64,000 nt of DNA from Thalassia testudinum (taxonomy: Eukaryota > Streptophyta > Magnoliopsida > Alismatales > Hydrocharitaceae). How positions within the stretch are numbered: position 1 is the stretch's first letter; each line of letters begins with the position of its first letter. The DNA lies in contig JAZHRO010000012.1 in NCBI GenBank assembly GCA_037157565.1, forward strand, positions 4,614,501 to 4,678,500, written 5' to 3'. A program made the position numbers and the translations under genes. Of this stretch, positions 45,519-56,347 are shown piece after piece. The notes under the pieces are model-generated. The model saw only the letters and a list, made by a program, of their open reading frames with translations, ran no database searches and was not told where the DNA came from.

Positions 45519-46969
45519 TTTTCAAATTTTTACGATCGATTTAGGATGTTCAAAAACCTAAAAACATGAAATTTTCTTTATTTCCTGCTTGCATACCCAA
45601 AAAAATAAAAATGTTGAAAACTTTTTGAGGAAAAATTTTGAATCGGGACTAAGGTCGAAAATTTCACTTTTGGTACAACGGGATTTAATCTTTAACAAAC
45701 TAGGGATGAAGATATGGATCTGATCATTAGAATTCCAGGGTCTATTTTAGACTAGATCAGATATCCTTCTCTAAAATTCCACCTGAACTCATGATAGTTC
45801 AGGTGACTTGATCCTATTTTGTAATATGGAAAGTATTTGACTTAGTTTCTGATTCAAAAACTTGCGGGTCTCAAGAAACTTCTTGTGTCAATTTTCACAC
45901 ACAAGCCAACACTTAAAAACAACTAAAAATTTGAAAAACTCCCTTGTTTGGATTTAGTAAAAGTCTGAAGCAGATCATTGGTTTGAGTTCCCACCACCGA
46001 GAAGAAGGAAAATACCTTCTTTGAGGATGCGATGTCAACATGTTACCGCCTCGGCGCTGCTCTGTATCTATATTTCATTTCTTTAGATGGAGCATTAAAG
46101 TGCATTTCAGCAGCTCAAGTGTCTTGGATGGTGCTCTACCTATAGCGTCGGAGCAAGAGCTTGAGTTTGCTTGGAGCGCCCCTTTTCACCGCATCGTGTT
46201 TTGGGGTTTTGAGCTCCTAGGTGGTGTCATGGACAGTGCTATCCGGAAGCACTGGCGCCAGAGCCCCCTCGAGGAATGGTAACAGGAATGATGATCTCGA
46301 CACATCTGTTGTAAGACTAAGCTAAAAATAAGCATGGGGTAGAAAATAATAACAATAATAATAATAACACGTCCTTATAAATGTTGGCTTTTCACAAGCA
46401 CAGACATAAGGTTTTAAAGGAATTTGCAAGTTGCGAATCAGATTCACGAGCCAGAAAAATCCTAAAAACAAACATTTCAAGTCATCTGAATTAACAAGGG
46501 GTTAGTTTGTGAATTTTCTGGAGGATATATTGATCCCGTTCTGTCTAATAGTTGGATCCAAAAACAAATCCTGATGTTTATCTTCAACAAATCTCGTACC
46601 TCTTGTGTTTTAATCTACCAAGGTCCCTTAATCTCTTTTTCTCCTCAAAAGTCAAAAAATTAGATTTCCCAAAAATTCCGTTTTCCAAAAAAAATTAAAG
46701 TTTTACTAAGAGACTAGCAAAAGATAAGCATGGGGGTGTGACAAACGCCAGTTTATCATCATTCTTTTGCATTAAAAATAACCTAGCTCTTAGGATTTTA
46801 CTCCGCAAACGGGTTTTTGGGCTACATTTAGGCATAAATTAGGATAGGCATGCATTGCATTTTTTATTGTCGTTTTAATGTGTTTTTGTAAGTGTTAGGG
46901 ATGTACAGATGCACAGATCCCTAAAACCCTAGCACTCAAGAAGGCAAATGGTGAAGGAGAAGCCCAGAC

Positions 46970-47640
46970 TAGATGGAACCCAGCTTGATCCAGCTCACCA
47001 CAGCTGAAACCTAGCTTACTTGAACTAGGGTTAGCTCATCCCAGCTCCATTTAGCTAATCTCAGCTGGATGGCAGCTCAAGAGAGTTCACCTTAGCTCAC
47101 CCTAGCTCAAGTCAGCTTAGATCCAGCTCAACTTAGCTGAGTCTAGCTCATCTCAGCTCCCACTAGTTCACAGGGAGCTCTAGCTAGCTCAGCTGAGTTG
47201 GCAGGAGTTCACCCTAGCTCAGATCCAGCTACATCCAGCTACACTCAACTCCAGCCAGCTGAAGAAGAATTCATCTCAGCTCAGGAAGCTCAAATCTAGC
47301 TCCCGGGGACTCAGCTTAGCTCATCTCAGTTGAGCTAAGCTACCTTAGCTGCCTCAACCAGCTTGATTCTCCTCGGGAGCACCAGACCTAGCTCACCTCA
47401 GCTCATTTTGGTAGAAGCTAGCTCACTTTAGCTTGGCTTAGCAACTAGCAAAGAACTAGCAAGCTAAGCCAGCTAGAGTAGCCCCATGCCAGCCTCTTCA
47501 GCAGCAGCCAACTCCAGCTCCAGCTCCAGACTTCTCCTCAGCTCCTTCCTCCAAACCCTAGCTCCAACACCTTCTCCTCTACTCCTCCATTAGCTAAGCT
47601 AGCTTAGCTTAGCTTAGCTTAGCCTAGCCTAGCTTAACTA
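46970..47640. repeat. AGCT-dense degenerate repeats (D2 3' LTR)
   Basis: Third copy of the block at 40660-41310. Confidence 0.85.
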
Positions 47641-48092
47641 TGCTCCAACTTCCTTGGCTCGTACCACCCCAAAAACCCACCTACCAACTCCACCCAACTA
47701 GCTCCACCTAAGCTCCACATAAGCTAACCTACTTGGCACCAACCTAACCTACCCACCACCTCCAAAAGACACCTAAAAGTGGCGCCAAAAAATACCCATA
47801 ACCACCCCTTAATGGCGCCACTTTTCCCTCCAAAATCCCCCCTCATCTCCACCACACAATCCCCCTTGAATCCATCTCCACCATCCACCTAACCCCCCTT
47901 CTAGAAGACCCCATGTTGGCGCCAACATGGGGGTGTCTCTCCACCACCAAAAGACACCAACACCACCATAACCACCCCCTTTAACACCCCTTGGGTTGGC
48001 GCCAACTCACCCTAGCCTTAGGATCACCAACCACCCTCATCCTTCCATCCTAGCCCTCCATTTCAAGGGGCACCTTAACCCCCCATCCTATT

Positions 48093-48102
48093 CTATAAAA
48101 AG
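48093..48102 (+). promoter_or_regulatory. TATA box of D2 3' LTR
   Basis: CTATAAAAAG. Confidence 0.55.
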
Positions 48103-48984
48103 CCACCACCTACCACCATTTTGGGGCATCCTCCCATAATATATTTTTCTACCTAAACTACCTATACCTACGGCCAAGAAGAAGGAGTAGAGAAGGAGAT
48201 TAAAGGGGCACATCACCAGCCCTTTTGGTGCCTTCTTCTCCCCACTCTCTTCAACTTGAGCCACGCCAAGGAGGAGGACTCTTCCACTTCAAGGAGGATG
48301 GCCAGGAAAGGGAGAAGGACCTAGGGTGGACGTCCACCCTTGGAGAGAAGCTTAGTGCACGCCCCCTTAGGGCTTGCCTTGGAGGACATCACCTTGGTGG
48401 AGTACTGCAAGGAAGGAGTTGAAGGACTCTTTTCAAGATTGGGAGCCACCAACCTTGGAGCAAGAAGCCCTCTTCTTCACCATCTATCTAGAGGATTTGT
48501 GTTTTCTTTTCTTATTTGCATTTTTCTAGTAGTACAAGCTTTCCTCTACTAGGCCTTTTTGTAAAACACTTTTTCAGTTATCTAGTTGCCTTCTTTGCAT
48601 TTCTTGTTTGCATTTCTATTTGCTTATTTTCAGCATTCTTCACTCCCTCTCCCTAATTATTCTAGGCCTCCACTTGCTTAGAGTGAGCTTAGGGAGAGGC
48701 TCTACTTGCCACATAGAAGTAGTATTTAAATTGAAGTGTAAATCACCTTTCCCGCCATCAGTTCGCATGTTGCCTTAGCTTAAAAACAAAAAAATGATAT
48801 ATTGAAAAAATACCAAAAAGAAAGTTGAGATTGTATTCCAAGCAAGAGAATCAATTTTGCAACCATGTTGCCTCCTTGGACGACCCTAGATACTCCCCTA
48901 TCTAGGAATATAAATTTAAGAGTGATCGGTTTTGCGCATTACAACGACCTAATTAACAAACCGCGTAAAACTGCTATCACCAGG

Positions 48985-49107
48985 TAATTCTCAGGTGGTC
49001 GATCTTTTGATCAAGGGGTCCATCTGCCCCGATCCTCTATAGTCACCCAACATTCTGGGTGTCTCGATTGGGTCCAGCACCTCTAAACTCATCTCTTCCA
49101 CCAGTGT
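48985..49107 (+). other. C leader, part after D2
   Basis: It resumes with TAATTCTCAGGTGG and the GTGTCTCGATTGGGTCCAGC block just before gag, colinear with the B1 and B2 leaders. Confidence 0.75.
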
Positions 49108-51082
49108 ATGTTTGGTAGGAGGTCCTTGAAACCTCCTTTAGAAATTCACTCTCCTCGAGGCCGAGCCTCAGCACCCTTGTTTGTGCAATCAACACTTCAT
49201 ATAGACCTCTCCTTTGACTCCGAACCCAACTCACCTTCTTCTTCCCTAATGGCTCAGCCAGTTGAGGAAGAGAACAATCTAGAGCACCAGCTCCAGCGAC
49301 TCAATGACCTCTTCCAAAACTTTGTGCACCCACCGTAGGTCCTGTGATGCAGGACCATTATAATCTTGCTGTGGTGGCTATTGAGCCTCGAGTCAGAATC
49401 CCGACTGGAGGACCTGATTCTGAATTAAAGCCCAATATGATTCATGCTATACCTAAATTTCATGGGCTTAATTCTGAAGACCCCTTCCAGCACATTAAAC
49501 AGCTAAAGCATCTGGCCCAAACTTTTTGGTCAGATGCACAAAATCGGGACATTCTCCTCATGAAGATGTTCTCCTTCTCCCTTATGGACAAGGTCGCTCA
49601 TTGGTATCAAACATCGACCCGGCCGATCAACAATTGGGAAGAACTTCAGTCTGAATTTTTGAAGAAGTTCTTTCCCGTTGGTCGGACCAATGCCTTGCGC
49701 CATCAGATTACCCACTTCACTCAGCAATCGAGAGAACCTCTCCATGAGGCATGGGATCGCTTTTAGGATCTCATGAGAAAGTGCCCCCATCATGGAGTTC
49801 TTAAATGGGAACAAGTCCAGTTTTTTACCAGGGACTCCGTGAAGATATTGGACTTTTCGTCAATGCAACCTGTGGAGGGAATATCATGGGTCAACATGAG
49901 GACACCGTGTAGGAGATTCTCAAAAACATGTGCGAGAACTCCATCAATAATGACTCCATGGGACTATTCGATAGGATGAATACCCACTCATCGACGAACC
50001 TTTGGGGAGCACACGAGACGCAGGGCCTGTCCGCATCAGTCGACCTGGAATTAATGGCCAGTCGATTGGACAAGGTCTCTATCATTGAGAAGAAGGTGGA
50101 TGAGCTGACTTAGCACTTGCAGCGAGCCACCTCTGCGCATAGTTCCTTTGTACAGTCTCCTTCCACACGAGAGACTATGCAAAACATTCTCCACCGACCT
50201 TCTCCTGGGATGGATCCGTATCCACCCCCATCTGATTCCCAGATCGGAGGATCCTCTGATCCTTTCTATACTAGCCAGGGGAATTCCATTCTCCCATTCT
50301 CTGATTCTTTGGAGGTTCCTCAGACCTGCGAGGACCTCAACGCCATCCAGAATGATCCATTCTCCAACACCTACAACCCTGGATGGCGAAACCATCCCAA
50401 CTTCCAGTGGGCGGGAAATTCCCAAACTCACAGACCACCCTTTCAGCCCCATCCACAACCACCTCGGCCCAACCCTCCTTATCCATCAGGGCCAAACCAG
50501 GACCAAATGTCCCTCATCCTTCAGACTCTGGCTGACATTCAAAGAACGAATGCGGCTATTCAGAAACAGCACAAGGACGAACTTACAAAGGTTCGAAATC
50601 AACTGACTCAGTTGGCAAATTCTCGCTAGCCGGACACACTTCCTTCCCAACCTCTTCCTAACCCTAATAACGTGCCGACCCAGCGGCGTGTTATGAACCC
50701 AAACCCAGGCCAAGCACACATGATTTATCAGGCCCCCTCTGTTCCTTCACCTGACGGGATGGAGGCTTCCACTTCCTATATGGGTTACCAGCAGCAACCC
50801 ATCTTATCCAACCCTAACCAAAATCGGGTAGGACTGAATTCTGTAACAACCCGTAGTGGTAAGGAGACCCATGATCCACCCTATCCAAACCACTCCAAGC
50901 CTGGTAGTGATCCCAACCCTAGGACAGTAACCCAGGACGTTCCTATCCCTTTCCCAGATCAAAGACCTAGACCTATCCTAGAAGAACCAACCAAGGTTTC
51001 GTTTCCCGAGGCCTTGACCAAGGGAAAGAAGACAACCAAACCTGTGGCACCAGAGGAGGACCTGGTCAAGCTCTTTGAGTAG
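49108..51082 (+). pseudogene. C gag, degenerate but recognisable throughout
   Basis: It encodes the particle protein of element C. ATG 49249 (MAQPVEEENNLEHQLQRLND) matches the B1 and B2 starts; an upstream in-frame ATG at 49108 adds an S/P-rich segment that is also open in B1. The core MIHAIPKFHGLNSEDPFQHI, KMFSFSLMDKVAHW, KKFFPVGRTNALRHQIT and KCPHHGV is followed by a DKVSIIEKKVDELT coiled coil and a Pro/Gln/Asn-rich tail (PQTCEDLNAIQNDPFSNTYN). No CCHC knuckle is seen. A 1-nt loss near 49340 with TAG 49336, TAG 49764, a 1-nt loss near 49825, and TAG at 49910, 50111, 50627 and 51080 break it. The last five lie in the pol frame, so gag and pol were once one frame. Confidence 0.9.
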
Positions 51083-52000
51083 GTCCAAATAAACATCCCC
51101 TTGATGGATGCGATTCGCCACGTACCGTCTTACGCACGATTCTTAAAGAATGTGTGTACACCTCAGCGTAAGCCGCGAACCAAGAGTGGGAGTCCAATTG
51201 TACTGTCAGAGCAAGCCAGCTCTGTAATCCTAAGCAGGCTCCCACCCAAGGCAAAAGACCCTGGTACTCCCCCGATTTCCTGTAAAATAGGTGAAACCCA
51301 ATTCGACAGAGCATTGCTAGACTTGGGTGCTTCCATAAATCTGATACCCACATCCTTACTTAACCACCTAGAAGAATCTAAGCTAAAACCGACTGAGGTG
51401 ACACTACAATTAGCAAATCGATCTATAAAGTCACCTAAAGGGATTCTCGAGGATGTTATTGTAAGAGTGCAGGATTTCTATTTTCCTGTAGACTTTATAG
51501 TCTTAGACATGGACGCACCTGAGAACCCTAGGGATACACCGATCATTCTAGGGAGACCTTTCCTGGCTACTGCTAGAGCCAACATCAGCTGTGAGGAGGG
51601 CAAAATAGAGCTCAAATTTGGGAATCAAACCCTCAAAATTGATATATTTAAGGCCCAACAAGGAATCAATTGCGGTGTCATCGAACAAATCTGTGATATT
51701 AGGGCTCTGGTTGATGAAACGCATTTTGAGAATGACCTGATTATACCTCATCAACCACAGAAAGATCTTGAACCGCAATTAGAGGAGTCAGATCCTAATA
51801 TAGACAGACCCATAACTCCTATCCTTGAACCTCACACTTACCCTGAACCACCCGCTGCTGCTGATAACCCCGTCCTTAAACTGAAACCCCTTCCTGATCA
51901 TTTGAAATACATCTTTTTGGGTTCTAATCAGACCCTTCCTGTGATTATAAATTCCAAACTTTCTCCTGAGCAGGAATCCCGTCTGATTGCTGTTCTCTAG
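51083..52000 (+). pseudogene. C aspartic protease domain and linker
   Basis: The frame continues from gag past TAG 51080 (Q in related copies). INIPLMDAIRHVPSYARFLK is the linker. The retropepsin site ALLDLGASINLIP has its Asp codon at 51320-51322, and IILGRPFLATARANISCEEG marks the C-terminal part. It then runs through an acidic linker to LKYIFLGSNQTLP and the start of RT, and ends at TAG 51998. The stretch from 51083 to 51997 is uninterrupted, so this domain is structurally complete. Confidence 0.9.
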
Positions 52001-53371
52001 CAACATCGCAGAGCCATTGGATGGACTCTCGATGACTTGACTGGAATAAGTCCCTCTTATTGCACACACCATATTTACTCAAAAGAGGGTGCACAACCTT
52101 CCCGTGAAATGCAGAGACGTTTAAACCCCAATCTACAGGAGGTCGTGAAAAAGGAGATCATCAAGTGGTTAGATGCAGGGATCATCTACCCGATCTCCGA
52201 CAGTCGTTGGGTGAGCCCAATTCAGGTTGTGCCTGAAAAGGCAGGGCTCACCACCATTACGACTGAAACTGGAGAAGTCATACCTACCCGATTAGCCAAC
52301 TCATGGAGAGTCTGCATAGATTACCGACGACTCAATTCCTCCACGAAGAAGGATCATTTCCCACTACCTTTCATTGATCAGATTCTCGAGAAATTAGTGG
52401 GAAATCGATTCTTCTGCTTTCTTGACGGGTACTCCGGTTATAACCAAGTAGCTATTCATCCTGAGGACCAAGAGAAGACCACGTTCACCTACCCCTTCGG
52501 AATGTATGCATTCCGAAGGATGCCTTTCGGTCTCTGCAATGCACCCGCGACTTTTCAGCGGTGCATGCTTGCCATATTCTCTGATATGGTAGGTGATTAT
52601 CTGGAAGTCTTCATGGATGACTTTTCAGTTTTCAGGGCATCATTTGATGATTGCCTCCAGCACTTGGTTCATATACTCAGGCGCTACATCGATGTTAATT
52701 TGGTTCTTTCCTGGGAAAAAAGCCATTTTATGGTGCCTGAGGGGATTGTCCTAGGACATCTGATTTCTGAGAAGGGCATCCAGGTGGATCGAGCCAAGGT
52801 TGATCTAATTTCTCGTCTTCCTATGCCTAGCTCGATCAGGGACATCCGTTCTTTTCTGGGGCACGTCAGTTTTTACCGTCGTTTCATTCCTGATTTTTCA
52901 AAAATCGCGCGCCCCTTGACTACTCTTCTCTCTAAGGATGTGCCCTTCGAGATCTCCAAGGAATGCACTCAAGCATTTGAAAACCTCCATGACCGAGTCA
53001 CCCAGGCCCCGATCCTACAATCTCCTGATTGGTCTCAACCCTTTGAGATCATGTGCGATGCATCTGATTTCGCTGTAAGAGCAGTTCTGGGGCAGAAAGC
53101 TGACAGGAAACCCATGGTCATCTACTACGCTAGCAAGACACTTGACGAGGCTCAGCGTAACTATACAGTTACAGAGAAAGAGCTGCTAGCCGTAGTATTT
53201 GCCCTTGAAAAATTTCGATCTTATCTCCTGGGTTCCCACGTCATCATCTACTCAGATCACATCGCTGTGAGGCATCTCCTTGCCAAGAAGGACACAAAGC
53301 CCCGACTAATCCGATGGATCTTGCTGTTGCAAGAATTTGATTTCGAGATTCACGACAAGGCAGGAAGATAA
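52001..53371 (+). pseudogene. C reverse transcriptase and RNase H
   Basis: One open frame of about 450 codons between TAG 51998 and TAA 53369. [86 protein letters not shown] and the catalytic FMDD at 52610-52621, then the connection ([33 protein letters not shown]). RNase [30 protein letters not shown] and YSDH carry the D, E and D residues. The RNase H motif has Arg where A2 and B1 have Gly (AVGAVLG), a likely damaging change. This is the longest intact domain run in the window. Confidence 0.93.
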
Positions 53372-54775
53372 AATGTGGTAGCTGACCATTTGTCCTGCCT
53401 TCCTTCTGAGATCATCTACCCTTCTGGACCCATCACGGAGCATTTCCCCGATGAGCACCTGCTGACTATTGGTACTAAACTTCCATGGTTTGCAAATATA
53501 GTGAACTACTTGGCATCTCATCAGATCCCATCTGATTGGCCGAAGGCCAAGAAAGACAAATTGCGCTCTGATGCCAAGTGTTACATTTGGGAAGATCCGT
53601 ACCTCTTCCGCATAGGTGCTGACCAAATCATCCGGAGATGTGTCCCAGAAGGTGAAGTCAATGATATTCTCTCCTTCTGCCATGACCAGGCATGCGGTGG
53701 CCATTTCTCTGGGCACAAAACCGCATCGAAAATCCTCCAGTGTGGCTTCTATTGGCCCACTCTATTCAAGGATGCATACAATCACTGCAAGGCATGCAGT
53801 CGTTGCCAAACTTTGGGCAACATGAGCCATCGCGACATGATGCCTTTGCAGCCGATTCTTGTATGCGAAATCTTTGATGTTTGGGGGATTGATTTTATGG
53901 GTCCCTTTCCTGTCTCGGATGGCTTCAAATACATTCTGCTAGCTGTGGACTACGTGTCCAAATGGATCGAAGCCATACCGACCCGAACCTGTGATCATAA
54001 AATTGTTCTCAAATTCATTCATCATAATATCTTCTCACGGTTCGGGATTCCTCATGCTATCATTTCTGACGGAGGGATCCATTTCACGAATGCTCAGTTC
54101 AGGTCACTGATGACCAAATACAGGGTGTCTCACCGAATCTCCACTCCTTATCACCCCCAGACTAATGGTCTAGCTGAGCTATCAAATCGGGAGATCAAGA
54201 AAATCCTGCAGGTCACTGCTCGGCCTGACAGGAAGGATTGGTTGTCCCGATTTTCGGAAGCCTTGTGGGCCTATAGGACCGCCCATAAAACCCAATTAGG
54301 CATGTCTACCTTTAGGCTGGTGTACGGGAAGGCGTGTCACCTTCCTGTCGAACTGGAGCACAAAGCCTATTGGGCAGTACGGAGTTGTAATCTAGATCTT
54401 TCTAAGGCTGGAACCCACAGAAAGCTTCAAATCAACGAGATCGATGAATTACGCCTTGATGCGTATGAGAACTCGTGAATCTACAAGGAGCGGGTTAAAG
54501 CCTTCCATGACAAGCATATCTCTAGAAAGATCTTTTATCCTGGTCAGAAGGTCCTACTCTTTGATGCCCGACTCAAGCTTTTCCCTGGGAAGCTGCGATC
54601 CAAGTGGGTCGGACCATACTTGGTCCGACAGGTTTTTGGAAATGGAGCCGTTGAAATCAGTCCGTTCAGCCATGATTCCGAACCTTTCATCGTGAACGGT
54701 CAGAGACTCAAACCGTTCATTGATGTAACTTGTACTGATTTGGCTGAATCATCTTCTACCCTCTATTCCCCCTGA
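53372..54775 (+). pseudogene. C integrase
   Basis: In frame after TAA 53369. Counting from 53375, H110 and H114 with C141 and C144 form the HHCC zinc finger; D173 (GIDFMGPFP), D232 (AIISDGG) and E268 ([10 protein letters not shown]) give a D,D35E triad, complete here. TGA 54476 interrupts it after ENS; the frame then continues with IYKERVKAFHDKHISRK, the RLKLFPGKL...VNGQRLKPF C-terminal module, and the real stop at 54773-54775. There is no chromodomain, as expected for Athila. The ENS stop and a stop at the RNase H-IN join occur at the same codons in B1. Confidence 0.93.
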
Positions 54776-54782
54776 GCTTATT

Positions 54783-54834
54783 GCACCCAGCCGATGGCGT
54801 AAAACTCAGCGCTCAACGGGAGGCAGCCCGTCAT
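54783..54834 (+). other. Post-pol conserved hairpin motif of C
   Basis: GCACCCAGCCGATGGCGT, AGCGCT, then ACGGG-AGGCAG-CCCGT. Confidence 0.75.
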
Positions 54835-55027
54835 TCTCTTTGAAAACCTGAAACCTTTTCTGACACCTTTGTGCACTTAAGGTTCACCCTTTAGGACAGC
54901 CGACTCCACCTCAGGTGCTTACATCTGAGATTAGAAATCATCCGCAACAGCCACCCCGACCCATTCACTCATCAAAACATCTGTCCTAAGGAATGAACTA
55001 AGTTGAATAAAAACCCCCTAAGTCATA

Positions 55028-55064
55028 ATGAGGACATTGCAAATCTTAGGCATGGGGGGGTATG
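55028..55064 (+). other. Upstream PPT-like motif (C)
   Basis: GAGGACATTGCAAATCTTAG, then GCATGGGGGGG, 1.29 kb before the 3' LTR. Confidence 0.7.
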
Positions 55065-55749
55065 AAAGTGCAAAACTTGTAAGAAACGGTTTTAAGCAAA
55101 AAAATTCACATATGCCAAAAACACCATAAAAATTAAAAAATTTTTGAAAAAGAATAATAAAATGAAAGGAGGAAAGAAATTTTGTGGAGGAAGGGAAAAA
55201 GGAACAAAATGAAAAGAAGGAGCACAAAATGAAAGAAAAAGTGATAGTCATTAGTAAGAAACTAAGGAATTAACCTAAGTTCTAGACCTCATTCAAGAAA
55301 AGAAATGAAAAGTGCACAAGTAAGATTAGTAAGAACGCAAACCTTTGGCATTCTTGGATAGACTCTTAGTACCCATTAAGATCTAGTCATTCCTCAAGAG
55401 GTTGAGAAAAATGAAAATCTTGAGTATTAGGTCTAAGGCTTAGGGAGTATTTGGCCTCGTTAACTAACTTTTGGTTTACGGGGCTCAGTAATCTAAGCAC
55501 CCTAACCTCATACACAACCTGGTTCAGTAAGCATAAAAATCAAAATCACGCAGAAGCGTCGCAAAAATTCTGAAAATAACACCTAGAGTAGGAGCGGCCG
55601 ATCAACATAAGTTGATTTGGACGAGTTCCCAGCACGGAGAGGTGGGAAATTCCCCTCGAAGATGCGTAACAAAATATCATCTCCTCTGTGCTTGTCTCTT
55701 AGGATATTTACATATCCTACTGGGGGCATGTAAGTACTCTGCTGGTTCA

Positions 55750-55905
55750 GATTGCATGGATGGCATTATCATGAAGTGTCAATTGCCAAGGTCTGAATTC
55801 GACCACGGAACACCATGGATGGGATTATCTCAAAATCTCAATAGCCAGGGTTCTGGGGGTTACCATGGGTGGTGCTATCTCGAAGCATCGACTGCCAGGA
55901 ACCCT
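55750..55905 (+). repeat. Three imperfect tandem repeats of about 50-55 bp (C)
   Basis: Units begin GCATGGATGGC, CCATGGATGGG and CCATGGGTGGT and end near GCCAGG; homologous to 34932-35085 in B2. Confidence 0.8.
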
Positions 55906-56323
55906 TGAGGATTGATGATGGGGACAAGGAATCTGATACAGACCGTGTTGAAAAGCCAATCCTAAGCTAGAATTAAAAAGAAAAAGAGAGAGAAAACTCT
56001 CCAAACAGATAAATCTTCTACCTCTCTTTCTTACAAAACACACTGCGAACTGAGCCAGGGCTAAAATTATCTCAAGCACGGGTGCTTTAACCACAAAGTC
56101 CAATAAACCTTAGGTTAGTTCTTGTAGGCCTTAAAAACCTTTGCTAAGGATTGAGGCTGAGGTTAGACAGATCTGGATCTTGGTTGGTACTAGAGTATCT
56201 TTTAGGCCTATGGTTAGCATTCTAACCTAATCTAGGTTTCAAATGAAAAAGCACTTATATGAAATCATTAAGAACTTCATGGTCTAGAACAAGGGTTGAA
56301 ACCTTAAGTTTTTGCTAAGGGAC

Positions 56324-56347
56324 TAGCAAAAGCTAGGCATGGGGGTA
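56324..56347 (+). other. Polypurine tract (C)
   Basis: AGCAAAAGCTAGGCATGGGG continues to GTA, immediately before the LTR. Confidence 0.9.

Larger units (their letters stand above)
44425..46738 (+). other. D2 internal region, non-coding
   Basis: AT-rich, with a 99-codon frame (45051-45350) and an 80-codon frame (46040-46282) that resemble nothing known to me. It contains a decayed post-pol hairpin motif (45341-45391), the upstream PPT-like motif (45484-45518), a perfect 7-bp hairpin AAGAAGG/CCTTCTT near 45998-46021, GTGCTATC-type repeat units (46125-46265), and the PPT ending at 46738 (AAGATAAGCATGGGGGTG). Confidence 0.75.
40417..48979 (+). mobile_element. Element D2: non-autonomous LARD-like retrotransposon without gag or pol
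   Basis: 5' LTR 40417-44401, PBS 44407-44424, 2.3 kb of non-coding interior, and 3' LTR 46739-48979, flanked by a perfect TSD CCAGG (40412-40416 and 48980-48984). The interior has no gag, PR, RT or IN motif, yet it keeps the PBS, a decayed post-pol motif, the upstream PPT-like tract and the 3' PPT in the same order and spacing as in autonomous relatives. Over most of their length the LTRs differ by only 1-2% by eye, so this is the youngest full-length element here. Mobilisation by proteins of another Athila element is inferred. Confidence 0.93.
46739..48979 (+). mobile_element. 3' LTR of D2
   Basis: This 2241-bp LTR is the version without the nested solo LTR, so it shows the empty site (TTAACTATGCTCC). 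It runs from TGACAAACGCC to CTGCTATCA. TATA at 48093-48102. About eight differences to the 5' LTR lie in the first 75 bp and few in the next 170 bp. Confidence 0.93.
54835..56323 (+). other. C 3' untranslated region
   Basis: It has the same layout as B2 33941-35515: upstream PPT-like motif, A/G-rich run (55190-55250), TATTAGGTCTAAGGCTTAGG, a GGGAAATTCCC hairpin near 55640-55660, and tandem repeats. No env-like frame of useful length is found, although some Athila elements carry one here. Confidence 0.75.

Noticed and set aside
54835..56323. Search for an env-like ORF3 as in some Athila elements
   Set aside because: No frame of useful length, signal peptide or membrane segment in C, B2 or D2 at this position.
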